A stretch of DNA of 64,000 nucleotides from Oscheius sp. JU75. Lineage: Eukaryota > Nematoda > Chromadorea > Rhabditida > Rhabditidae. Below are positions 23,101 through 32,689 of this stretch, one piece after another; within the stretch, counting starts at the first letter, position 1; every line of letters begins with the position of its first letter. The notes under the pieces are model-generated. The model did no database searches, had not been told where the DNA came from, and was given only the letters and a program-made list of their open reading frames with translations. The position numbers and the translations under genes were made by a program. The stretch covers positions 1,612,001 to 1,676,000 of the forward strand of contig JASJZC010000006.1 in NCBI GenBank assembly GCA_037178855.1. The letters are read 5' to 3'.

Positions 23101-23808
23101 GGTGTTACATAGTGTGGCTTAATACAAAGCATCGATATGGTTTGCCCCAAGTTACTTGTTTGTGTGAAAAACTGAAACAAAACAAAAAAATATCTAGCAA
23201 GAGTCATCAGTCAGAAACAATGAAATGTCATGTAAGCTAAACAAAAACTACTGATCGATGATCAGAGAAGATTCGGTATAGCGTGAAATGTGGATTGAGG
23301 ATGGTGCCTTACATCTAATTTTTGCTGAAATAGGTTTCAATGAAAGGGTTCACTCCGAGCAACAGTGAACTATTATTCTTGTTTCACAGTCTACTTAAAA
23401 TGGTGTCCTGGTAGTCTTTGACTGTTGGCGCCGTTCCTGGTAACAAATGGTCTTTTTCTCGGCCTATCCTAACTTTACAATTTGCAAGAGGCGTCCGTCT
23501 GTGACACAAGTCAACTCTAATCTGGAACAACACATGACAGTGTTTGTGGACTTTTTCTGCCGAGACAAATCAAGCTAATGCAAGAAAGATTTTTTTTGAG
23601 TTAGCAATCTACTGTTTTGACTGCTTTAATTGTAAAAAGAAATTTATTGCTTTTGCTCCTTGGAGAGTTTCTTAGCAATGGACGATTCAATAAAAAACCG
23701 CCGACCAAGCGGCCTAGCCGACTGGTTATACAATAATAATACAATAAGAAAACATAAATATTACATCAATGGCAGAAGCAATTACCGCTTCTCAACATCT
23801 CCCCTTCT

Positions 23809-24480
23809 TCAAAGATTAGTAGCGGCATCGAAGAAACGAACTTGGTGGCGAGCACATGTAGATCGTCGATGGAGACCTCCTTCATACTTCCTGAGTCTCA
23901 GAATTGGTTTAACGAATCTTTGTTTCGGCAGCTTGTACTCATCCATCAAGATATTCTGCTCTTCGGAGAGTGATCTGGTTAACTTGTCTCTTCTGCATCT
24001 TTCCATCGATCTTGACTTCGTAACATGTATTTCCAAGACGTCGGAACACCAGCGGACCAATTCACCTTTCCGCGACTGTAGACTGTAGTCCAGACAAGAT
24101 CAGTCACTTCAACTTCCTCGTTGTGGTGGCGATTGAACTGCTTGGCCATCTTTTTGCCTCCTTCTCCCTCCTCGATAGGCGTTTTGGGTTTCATAAAGTC
24201 TAACGTATTTCTCATCTTCCGTCCGAAGAAATGTTCGGCGGCAGGTTTTCATTCTGGAGTAGCAGCACACGGCGTGTAGCGGTAAGTCATAAGGAACTTC
24301 TGCAGAGACTCTGTAGTAATACCAGACGTCTTGAGATTGGCCAGAGTTCTCTTGAACGTGTTCACAAAGATTTCAGCTTGTCCGTTGGATTGTGGATGAA
24401 ACACGGTGGAGAGCGAACGCGTCGAATTCCTCTCAGTCGGCAGAAATCTTCGAATTCACTCACCGCGCGAAATTAGAATT
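23809..24480 (-). mobile_element. Ty3/gypsy-like integrase C-terminal fragment (block A)
   Basis: The minus strand reads PIEEGEGGKKMAKQFNRHHN, then VTDLVWTTVYSRGKVNWSAG, matching the fuller copy at 56575-56090. Upstream text at 24400-24230 corresponds to the end of the integrase core in shifted frames. The element stops at about 24480 where block A ends. Only the pol tail is present; no LTR identified. Confidence 0.75.
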
Positions 24481-24700
24481 TTTGATGATTTGACAATTTC
24501 TTTCCCTAATGCTTCTGTAGCGATTTCCGACTTTAATAAAACCATTTTTGCTGTTTAAGGCACTTGGACTACAGCGGAGTAAACATTCGGAGAGTTCTTG
24601 TTTTCCCATGTGCTATAAATTAGGATACAAAAAATTTATTAGCATTTAACACTTGCTGAGCTAACCAGTAAAACTTGTCGGAATTTCATGATTTGACTTT

Positions 24701-26500
24701 TCAGTGCTCCATTGGTTTGCCGTCAAAGGCCAGAAGTTCAGTTTCCACCATCTTCATGGTAGGTCTCAGCTCTGCTTCGGTTTGCCAGCACTTCTCAAAC
24801 AAAGGTTTTAGATACAAAAGCTGTCCCCGTATAGGAATATGAGGTCGGTTTCCCGCCTTCAAGAATCGAACATTCGCATTTACCTGTTTTTCAAATTTGG
24901 CTTCTCCTCAATTTCGTCCTCGAAGGGGTTTCTGGAAGGTATTTTGATTTCATCGGTAAACGGATTTTACTTTCTTTCCGTGTTGGAACAAGCGTAGAGA
25001 GTCATTCCAAAACTGTAGACGTCACATTTGTCAGTATACGTATCACTCTGGGGCCATATATTCCCGGGAGCCAGCTCTGAATAAAATCTTTAAGTGTACA
25101 ATGAGAAAGTTTTAAAAACAAAAACTTACTGGTTAGCCATCGACTCGCCAGTTTCACGGGATATGCTGAAATCGGCCAGTTTGATAGACTCCAAGTCATC
25201 GGTAAGAAGCATTCTAAAACTCATTGCTTAGACAGGAAGAGTATAAATAACCCACTTATTAGGCTTGATATTCCTGTGAATGATCTCCAGGTTGTGAAAG
25301 TAAGCAACGGCATTTGCAAGTTGCTGGAACCATTTTAAAATTCTCCCAGGCGTGCAAACGTCTTTGGATCTGTCTTTCTCTCCAAAAATGTCTGTAAAAT
25401 TGGTTAAGGGCTAGAAAATTGCGAATTACAGTCTCCAACACTGCCCTTGGACAGATATTCGAAAATCAGGCCATGAATTTCATCCACGTCCTTAATCAGC
25501 ATGATGAAGCGTTGAATATTGGGATGATTGATCTGAACATCAGAAATTCTCTCTGCTTCTTTATATTAACCTTCCACAGATTGTTGACTTCTCTTCGAAT
25601 ATGCCGGATTCTTCCTCGACTACCGAGAACCTTGATGGCGACACTTTCCTTATGGTCAGGAATATTTCCCTTAAAAGTCATCGAGCCATAGGATAAAGCT
25701 AATCTGGAGGTGTAGACGATGGTTTCCATTCGCACAACTGGAATATCAGCTCCGGCCAACTCGTGCTCTCTGTCTTTCAGGGACTTTAACACTTGATCCA
25801 TTGATGGTCTCTCTTTAGGGTTTGATTTCCAACATTTGACGATGTCTTTGAGGACAGGATTCATGTCTTTCTTCAATGGAGGGCGACTCTCATCGTTGTT
25901 TATGTGCTCTCCGAATTTACTGAGCTTGATATCTTGTCCGTCGAATGGAAGTCTGAAATCGTAGCGGACGAAAAGCATGATGCTATTACAGATGGGCAAT
26001 CCTTTTCTGCTAATTTGAGCCATGGACGTACACGCTTAGCTATTTTGCAAATTTTCAGGAGCCATGTACCCAAAAATATTGAGCCATTCGGATGTTGTAA
26101 CATCATTTGATGGATTTGTGCTAGCACACACTGGACAAATTTTCACTGTCGTCTTGTCTTCTGAAACGAAAATACTGAACAAGTGTTATTTTATTGATCG
26201 GGTTCACTTACTTTTGGCGAGAAACGCGCTTATGAACAAAATCTTGATTATGAAGGTACGTCATGACATCGGCTAGTTGAGTAGCCCAATTATAAGTTCT
26301 TTGTGGATTGATAATGTTGTTATACTTGTCCGATTCCTTCTTGTAAGTATCTAAATCATATCGTCTACAAATGTTTTAGGACATCTAACAGTTACTGAGG
26401 GTTCCCTTGGCCAAGTATTCCATGGTGAAGCCGATGAGCCGTACGCCATTAACTGCTTCCTTCGCTTGCTCTACGGCTTGAGCGTAGATCACTATAAGGT
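24701..26500 (-). CDS. Tandem kinase-fold gene (two pseudokinase domains)
   Basis: Domain I exons: LKHPNLIVIYAQAVEQAKEA (about 26515-26450), MEYLAKGTLSNC, then RYDLDTYKKESDKYNN ... LADVMTYLHNQDFVHKRVSR (about 26365-26215), then TVKICPVCAST and IFGYMAPENLQ (about 26160-26050). HRD is HKR, and the DFG position holds CPV. Domain I's C-terminus (VLKDIVKCWKSNPKERPSMD, about 25840) runs in one open frame into domain II's N-lobe (LALSYGSMTFKG, VAIKVLG with the beta-3 Lys, HIRREVNNLWK with the alphaC Glu), ending at 25571. Domain II continues with exons 25532-25430 and 25391-25256 (LEIIHRNIKPN), then LADFSISRETG (about 25150), and ends at stop 24701. HRD is HRN and DFG is DFS. The exon at about 25080-24970 has lost bases around APE compared with the 17.5 kb copy, so the gene may be decaying. 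Confidence 0.65.
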
Positions 26501-26815
26501 TCGGATGCTTGAGCTGAAAGTATTGTTTTTGTGACCGATTTCGTTGAAGTTAAGTTTCGAACGATCTAACCTATGAATGCGCAATGGTGTCTGAGATAGA
26601 CTATATTTCGATGTTTGTTTGTCCGGGACGTCGAAACGAAAGCAAAAATATACTTGAGCGTAGATTTCAATAAGGTTGGGGTGCTTGAGCTGAAAGTATA
26701 GTTTTTGCGACCAAAATCGTTGAAGTTCAGTTTCAAACGGTCTAACCTATGAATGGTGACTGTGGTAGACTATATTTCGATGTCCGGACCTTGAAATAAA
26801 AGCAAAAATGTATTG
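26487..26815. repeat. Tandem duplication of about 165 bases including a kinase exon end
   Basis: Two direct units begin at CTTGAGCGTAGAT (26488 and 26654) and share GCTTGAGCTGAAAGTA and ATAGACTATATTTCGATGT. Each carries the minus-strand codons for LKHPNLI, so part of the alphaC-beta4 exon of the tandem kinase gene is duplicated upstream of it. Confidence 0.8.
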
Positions 26816-27144
26816 TCAATTAGGAATGGCCAAGAGATTGCAAGTCAACTTCAAACTGTCTCTTGAACTGGTGAAGCCGTCGTAGACGGCTGGTTTTCCT
26901 TTTAGTTAGCGCGGTGTGGCAAATTAGATAGAGTTTGTAACTTTTTTTGCCCACAGCCTCATCAATTATGACTAGTGTTGATCTATGCGGAATTTGTTAC
27001 TTTCATCTTAAAAAGTTACGGGCGCGCCGTTCAAACAGGATTCACATGATCATACTGATTTCCGCTGCCCAGATAGTACGCGTGACAAAATACGATCAAA
27101 CTGAACGACAAATTTCTAATCCTATCTCCAAAATCGGCATTCGG

Positions 27145-27245
27145 TGTCTGTCTGTAACACATATCAACTCTGATCTGGGATAACACTTGCAAATGTGTGT
27201 TGACTTGTGTTATCCCAGATTAAAGTTGACAAGAAGACTTTGAAG
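27145..27245. repeat. Dispersed foldback repeat R1, copy 4
   Basis: Arms CTGATCTGGGATAACACTTG and its near complement (ACTTGTGTTATCCCAGATTA) are separated by about 10 bases and preceded by GTGTCTGTCTGTAACACA. This is the most compact R1 copy in the window. Confidence 0.75.
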
Positions 27246-27439
27246 AAAGCACAACTAATGCAAAAAGTCTCCACCAGGAGCGTGAGCGACTCCAATTCTA
27301 CATGCCCAAGTCTCGGTGTGTCTGAAGCCAATATTGCTAACGATCTAGTGAGTTTCTTTGTGGGTAAAATAATTGTTGGCAAGTCAGGTGAAAACGAGTC
27401 AGTTGGGGAGATCACCCTTTTCTTCGTGATTTCGAAATA

Positions 27440-27710
27440 TTCCTAACGGGATTTTAATTTCTGCATACCTTAGAGAAAGTCACTAGTAGCTCTTCCAAGC
27501 GTTCCCTGTGCTTCGGCGGAAAAACTCTTGCTCCAGCTTCCCTTAAATTCATTTTCGTTCATTCCACATTGTTTGGCTCAGTTTTGAAAAGTATTCCAAG
27601 CATGCTGGCAAATGCAACTGCAAAGAATTTTAATGTCTCTATCAATTTGAGGAATTTTTGATTGCGGAAGAGGGATAGAAGATGTAGAGGGGACATGCTG
27701 CATTCTGAAA
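27440..27710 (-). pseudogene. Exon pair shared with 34.9-35.2 kb
   Basis: The minus strand reads ETLKFFAVAFASMLGILFKT (hydrophobic, about 27640-27575), then a stop. Nearby, GARVFPPKHRERLEELLVTF (about 27530-27470) precedes a GTATGC donor. The plus-strand region 34915-35130 carries the same two pieces (TLQFFAVVFASMIEVLFKTE; GVRVFPPKHRERLKELLEIF). Both lie next to kinase exons, so they could be N-terminal exons of a kinase-family gene. Unconfirmed. Confidence 0.35.
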
Positions 27711-27775
27711 AAAATGATAAGAAAATTCCATTTGTATGCTAACGCAATTATGTACCGTTGCAGTCATAACAAAAT

Positions 27776-29836
27776 TTACCCCCTTTTAGCAAGTAAATTA
27801 AACTGAAAACGTGATTTGAAACCTCCTTTCGGTGTTTTCGAAAATGTGTGCCGTTGAATATTTTCTCCAGAAAATACATCGATGCCTGTGAGTAATGTCA
27901 AGATTAACCTGTTCATCCCGCGGTTTGTTACATCCTTTTTCAAATCCTCGTCGCGCAGCCAAGATATTCCATCAAGTTCTTTTTGCACGGATTTCATAGA
28001 GGGTCGATCGTTTGACTTCCACTGCAAAGCTCTCTCTATCAACTGTTGTAATGGGTTTTCCGGTATTATAATGTGGTCAGCTTGTAGAAGTTGTTTAAGA
28101 GTACTGAAGACTTGTAATGTGCCATCTTTCACACTAGCCAAAAGTTTTTTGTGAGGATACTTCTTTTCTATTAAGAAGTACATAATTATTCCGTAGCTGT
28201 AGGAATCGGCTTTTTCTGTGCAGTTCTTTTTTTTCCCAACACAAAAGCTCCGGTGGTTTGAAAACGATATCCTCGTCCAGTGGAATAAAACAGTTTTCAT
28301 GAACAGAGTTCACAGACATGTTCAACATTATAGATTCGCCAGAGTTTGCAACCAGAATGCTGAAGTTAGTTATTGTGATTAACACCAGAAATATTGCAGA
28401 GACGCCTGTGTCTCAGATAAATACAGGGTGACGCATAATTACGAATACACGATGCGCGGGCGCGTTTTTACTTTTTATGATATAGTCTTCTCCATTTGTG
28501 GTTTTTAGAAGTTTCTTTATTTATTTGAATGATATTCTTCCGCCTTATGTCATCACATGTGCAATTTTGAGAATGACAAAGCCCTCTGTCCATCGCGAAT
28601 CAATTGTCAAGCTCCACAAGAAAGGTCGTTCGGCGCGGGAGATCCAGAAACGTCTGAATTGCCCAAGAAATCTTGCATATACCACCATCCGAAGGTTCAA
28701 GGAGCTGGGTACCACTTCTGATCGTTCTGGACGAGAAAGGCGTCATTCTATCGTCACCCCAGCAAATGTCAAGTTAGTTCGTGACCGGCTTCGTCACAAC
28801 CCGGCGCGCTCCATCCGAGGTCTTTCTCGAAACATGGGAATTTCGCTGAGGTCAAAGGATTGTCAAGGACAAGCTTAAACTCAAAGCTTACAAGAAAAAT
28901 AAAGCCCATATCCTTACGGATGCCATGAAACAGCAGCGGAAAGACAGATGCAAGGGATTGTTGCGCAGATGCCGTCAAGATGCTCATCTTTCGATTCTTT
29001 TCACGGACGAGAAGGTTTTCACGGTAGAGCAAGTTCTCAACAAGCAAAACGATCGAATCTACGCATAATCAAGACCTCATACCGTCATTAGCCGTAAATC
29101 TCATCCTCAATCCGTCATGGTTTTCGCAGGAATCACAAGCAACGGAAAAACGCCACTGATCTTCGTGCCACAAGGTGTAAAAGTGAACAGTGCCAACTAT
29201 CTTGATCTTCTTCGTACCGAAGTTTTGCCGGGGCCCAAACACACTTTCAAAATAAGCCGTGGACATATCAACAGGATTCGTCCCCCGCTCACAAAGCTCG
29301 TATTGTTCAAGACTTCTGTCGCCAGAACTTCCCAGGATTCATCTCAGCTCAAGAGTGGCCCTCCAATTCTCCTGATCTCAATCCACTTGACTACAGCGTC
29401 TGGTCGGTCTTGAAAGCCAAAGCCTGCTCAAAGCCCATTCAACACTTCAATCGCTGAAAGACGCCCTCCAAAAAGCTTGGGATGAGCTCGACGGACAGTA
29501 CCTGCGCGTCACAGTGGATGCCTTCCCGAAGCGCCTCAAGGCTTGTATGGATGCGGATGGAGGATATATTGAAATTTGATGCTGAATATTATTTCTAGCT
29601 GTTCAATGAATATACTTGTTGTTGTCCAGAGTCAAATAATGATCCGAGACGCTTGCCACCACCTCTTTTTCTTGTATCTGTAATTATGCGTCACCCTGTA
29701 TCATACTTCTTAGGTTTGACATCTCCATGAGTGATCTTGTTTTTGTGTAGATATCCCAAGGCCGAAGCTAACTGATGCAACCAAACCAATCTTTGTGGTA
29801 AAAATGTGTTTCCTTCAACATCTGAATAGATCAACT
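27776..29836 (-). CDS. Kinase-fold gene with HGD and no DFG; maT element in an intron
   Basis: Exon 29836-29707 reads ELIYSDVEGNTFLPQRL, WLHQLASALGYLHKNKITHG and DVKPK, then a GTATGA donor. The next exon starts at 28359 after TTCAG and continues in phase as N-ILVANSGESIMLNMS. The catalytic loop is therefore HGDVKPKN (Asp kept), but the DFG position reads NMS. The text continues LDEDIVFKPPELL (APE-like) and, after a one-base frame change at an A8 run near 28232, KADSYSYGIIMYFLIEKKYP, LLQADHIIIPENPLQQLIER and WKSNDRPSMKSVQKELDG. The intron 29706-28360 contains the whole maT transposon with intact splice sites. The A-run frameshift may be real decay or a sequence error. N-lobe exons were not found. 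Confidence 0.6.
28424..29698 (+). mobile_element. Tc1/mariner superfamily element, maT-like (DD37D)
   Basis: Complete 1275-base element with terminal inverted repeats CAGGGTGACGCATAATTACG at 28424 and the complement ending at 29698, flanked by TA on both sides (28422-28423; 29699-29700). It encodes one transposase relic. The spacing between the second and third acidic residues places it with the maT group. It lies in an intron of the minus-strand kinase-like gene. Confidence 0.9.
28573..29579 (+). pseudogene. maT-like transposase, frameshifted
   Basis: Starts MTKPSVHRESIVKLHKKGRS with a paired-like helix-turn-helix (REIQKRLNCPRN, TIRRFKELGTTSDRSGRERR). The catalytic core has FTDEKVFTVEQ (first Asp), MVFAGITSNGKTPLIFVPQG, WTYQQDSSPAHKA (second Asp) and WPSNSPDLNPLDYSVWSVL (third Asp). 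I count 37 residues between the second and third Asp, i.e. DD37D. Frames change near 28850, 29230 and about 29430, and there is a TAA near 29066, so no active protein results. The total length (about 335 codons) matches a full-length transposase. DD37D elements are known from nematodes and insects. Confidence 0.85.
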
Positions 29837-29990
29837 CTGTTGATTGAAAAAAATGTCAAGATTCGCTCATAATCTTTTCCAAAATATAAATTCTAAGCCC
29901 CTAGAACTTGAGCATTAATAAAGCTGTCCTTGCTAACAATAAGTTTGCTAAGAAACAAAGTAAACGCAAGCGATATACGCGCGAACGCGG

Positions 29991-30072
29991 TCCTGTATCG
30001 GTCAAAATAAAAATGGCCGAACTTTGTGCTGTCCTGTATCGGTCAAAATAAAAAAGGCAGAACTTTGTGAAT
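29991..30072. repeat. Tandem repeat, two 41-base units
   Basis: TCCTGTATCGGTCAAAATAA with following AACTTTGTG occurs at 29991 and again at 30032 with minor changes. Two units only. Confidence 0.85.
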
Positions 30073-30196
30073 GCTGCCCTTTGTGTCCACTGAAGAAGGG
30101 CAAAGCGAAGAAAGGGCTGGTAATAAAGCCGATAATCAGCACCATGCATAACGAAAGATGTCAGGCTAGTTCTGTATAAAGTTATTTCTATTTTTA

Positions 30197-30991
30197 GGTG
30201 GATCTTATTGATCTACAGTCGGTACCAGACGGAGAGCATAAGTTCATATTAAACTACCAGGATCACTTGACGAAGTTCGTCGTTCTAAGGGCGCTGAAAA
30301 CCAAGACGTCTGTAGAAGTTTCCATGCAGATCAACTCCATATTCTGCATACTTTCAAGGATCCTACGGGCGTTCAGAAGAGTACGTCGATGAAGAGGAAA
30401 CCCCTTGGCCTGACAAGGAAGCGACCATCAGTCATCAGCGGGAACAAGCAGGTCAGGCGCTACAACGGCAAGCAGATCGAATGCTACAAGCTTAAAAAAA
30501 ACAGGTATGTTCAAATTGTTTACCCTTGAAATCGTTTTTATAGATACGGAGCGATCGAAGTAGGAACGTCAGTTCTGGTAGCCATTCCCGATGTAGATCC
30601 CCCAAAATGGTTTGTAACCTTTAAAAAATGGCGCACGAAGTATAATGGCTGTTGTTCTCGAGGAACAAAACGGGTTTTATAAGTAAGCAAATCATTTAGC
30701 TTCTTTGATAAGTTCTCTTTAGGCTAGGAACACGCAACGCCCATCTTCCCAACTTTTTCGCAAGAAATCAAGTTGACTCGTTGGAGGAAACGTTTGTTCT
30801 TCCGTCTACTGTTCCCGATGTGGAGCTGCCTACGTTTCGAGCAGCAATTTCTTTTGGCTCTGTTACTGGGACAAGGACACAAGCACTGCAATTGCTACGG
30901 AAAAAATGATTCCAATCGATGTTCGTGTAAGTCACGTGAATTACTGTGCAATTCTCGTTGTCACAAGAATAACTCCTGCAGGAACAAATAG
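30197..30991 (+). pseudogene. Integrase gene of KRBA2/SCAND3-like type, partial
   Basis: Opens with VDLIDLQSVPDGEHKFILNY and QDHLTKFVVLRALKTKTS, the start of an rve integrase core (catalytic Asp in VDLID). Later parts are EYVDEEETPWPDKEATISHQ, REQAGQALQRQADRM, and after a short intron AIEVGTSVLVAIPDVDPPKW. Then comes RNAHLPNFFARNQVDSLEET, and the end (about 30871-30988) is Cys-rich: NCYGKNDSNRCSCKSREL, CNSRCHKNNSCRNK. The same architecture occurs in transposon-derived host proteins such as KRBA2-like and SCAND3-like integrases. The middle of the core is deleted and frames shift, so the enzyme is probably dead. Outside this window, related copies may be intact. Confidence 0.65.
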
Positions 30992-31224
30992 ACATTATGT
31001 TGTTTCTGTCATTTGTTTGACATCTTTATTGTTTTTGTTTGTTTCCTATTAATAAATACTGGTCACCGCAAAGTTGATCGTTATTTGGTCGAAAAAGTTG
31101 AAAGAGCAAACTAAAACAGGGTAAACCAACAAGAAGATTTCTACTTCTTGTCAGTTTCAACTGAATATTTGCAAGAATAGGTTATTAGAACGCTCATTCC
31201 TATATTTCATAGCCATTTCGAATT

Positions 31225-31310
31225 GATTTTTGTTGAAAACCGCTACGCAGAGTCGAACCTGGGTTGTTCGGGCGGAAAGCGGCCACCTTAGCAATATACC
31301 ACTTTTTCTA
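31225..31310 (-). ncRNA. tRNA-like sequence (possible SINE head or tRNA relic)
   Basis: On the minus strand, a T-arm/B-box (CCCAGGTTCGACTCTGCG) follows TTGCTAAGGTGGCCGCTTTC. The T-stem is imperfect and I cannot close an acceptor stem, so a tRNA-derived repeat is more likely than a functional tRNA. Confidence 0.3.
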
Positions 31311-31473
31311 TTACAAAAATGAAATTTTTTTACTTCCGGTCAATTCCAACTGAAACTGGGTTTTTAAAAGCAGTTGAAATTGATCCAACTAGTTGAAACT
31401 GACCGGTCAATTTCAACTAGCTGACGTTGACCGGTCAATTCCAACTGCAACATATAAACACTACAGAAAATTT

Positions 31474-31680
31474 AGGTGGGAAATTTCGAGAAACTCAAAA
31501 TATGATGAAGATTTCATACATTCACTGCTATTAAAATCTGCAAACGAAATTGGTACTCGACTGTTTATTCTGTTGAAAAACGCCCTTCATCGAGACCCCC
31601 GACGTAGACCGAGTGCTTTCGAGATTGCTGGTCGATTGTACAACGACATACTTGATTTGAGCCCAGAGGTTATAACTTGA
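31474..31680 (+). pseudogene. Kinase C-terminal exon fragment
   Basis: After an AATTTAG acceptor the frame reads WEISRNSKYDEDFIHSLLLK and FILLKNALHRDPRRRPSAFE before ending ...LSPEVIT at 31680. RDPRRRPSAFEI matches the final kinase subdomain (conserved Arg). No other kinase exon is seen directly upstream, only the tRNA-like repeat and AT-rich sequence. A lone 3' exon, perhaps of a gene whose 5' part was lost. Confidence 0.5.
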
Positions 31681-31689
31681 GACTTTTGT

Positions 31690-32430
31690 TCAGAAATTGA
31701 TTGTTTAACGAGAACGGTGTTTGCGAGTCTGCCAATCGCTAGTGTTACGCTAAACAGGTAACATCAGCTCGCTCGTATTGCAATTCGTTTTAGACTATGT
31801 CAGTTCATACTTTGTCAAGCACATAATAAATAATAAAGAAGACGTAATAAAAAAAAGTAATCAGTTTCTGAGCAGAAGCAAATAAAATTAGTGTTTTTAA
31901 TTGGTTCGTCGTCCTAAGCAGCTGTTTCCAAAGTACTGATGTTTACGCATCCTTACCTGCTTTTCAGTTTTCAGAGGATGCCCAAATTTGACGCCTTATC
32001 TCATAACTTTATGTTGGCCCTTCTTATTTTAACCTGACATCTTGTCCATTTCTAAACTGTTTACCTGACCTTGAAAACACTTCATTTTTAATGGATCCAC
32101 TTCTTGTCATGTAAACTTATCCACCTCCCTATCCTGCCACCCTCTCCATTCTCTTATCCTATAAACCCACTTTTTATCTTTATTAAATTTTTTCTATGAT
32201 GTCACTCTGTTTATTCTCATATCCTCGGAACCCATGGTTTTTCCGCTCACTTAGTAGCCTGTACTCATTTTCCAATTTCCCTATTCCCAAATTACCCCTT
32301 CAGCCTGTCTTTTAAAAAATTTTTGGCTGTCACTGGAATTTCGATCAAAGCGCGGCAAACACCTATTTTACTGCGGGTTTGTGCTCAGATTACTTCCAAC
32401 CAATTCTTACTTTGCTCATTAAACGCTCCC
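31690..32430. other. No gene recognised
   Basis: AT-rich sequence with pyrimidine-rich runs. No exon, terminal repeat or recognisable protein on either strand. Confidence 0.5.
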
Positions 32431-32439
32431 ATGTGACAC

Positions 32440-32615
32440 ACTTCGCGTCGAAACTCAAAGTGTTTGACGAACGTGGCATCTGTAAGCTACCCGTGAAATG
32501 GGCAGACGTGATACATCATAATGAGTTCCAACGAATGAAAAAGTTGTTTGGAAGTCAATAAATTTTTGCATTTAAAAAAGCGAAAAGACTTAGTTACCAA
32601 CCCAATATGTTCTCA
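32440..32615 (+). mobile_element. Mariner 3' end fragment
   Basis: Matches the 3' end of the 10.5 kb mariner: VFDERGICKLPVKWADVIHH, then the terminal repeat AAGCGAAAAGACTTAGTTAC followed by CAACCCAATA ending near 32608. The 5' part is absent. Confidence 0.8.
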
Positions 32616-32689
32616 CTCAGAACACAATTCTCTACAAAATGGTACTTTACAAGAAATTTGGTCCCGAGATGCGTACCCCTCGGTCGCTC

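Larger units (their letters stand above)
18467..24480 (+). repeat. Segmental duplication block A (direct repeat of about 50555-56720)
   Basis: About 6 kb is repeated in the same orientation 32 kb away. Shared landmarks in order are TTTGCTGTTGCATGCC (18499; 50580), receptor exons 5 to 1, the CACTCTCCCAACAAAATTGT region (21583; 53433), GACTGCAGGACACAATGAGT (22271; 54261), and the gypsy integrase C-terminal piece. Intron and intergenic sequence is conserved as well, so this is recent duplication. Small indels distinguish the copies. Confidence 0.9.
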
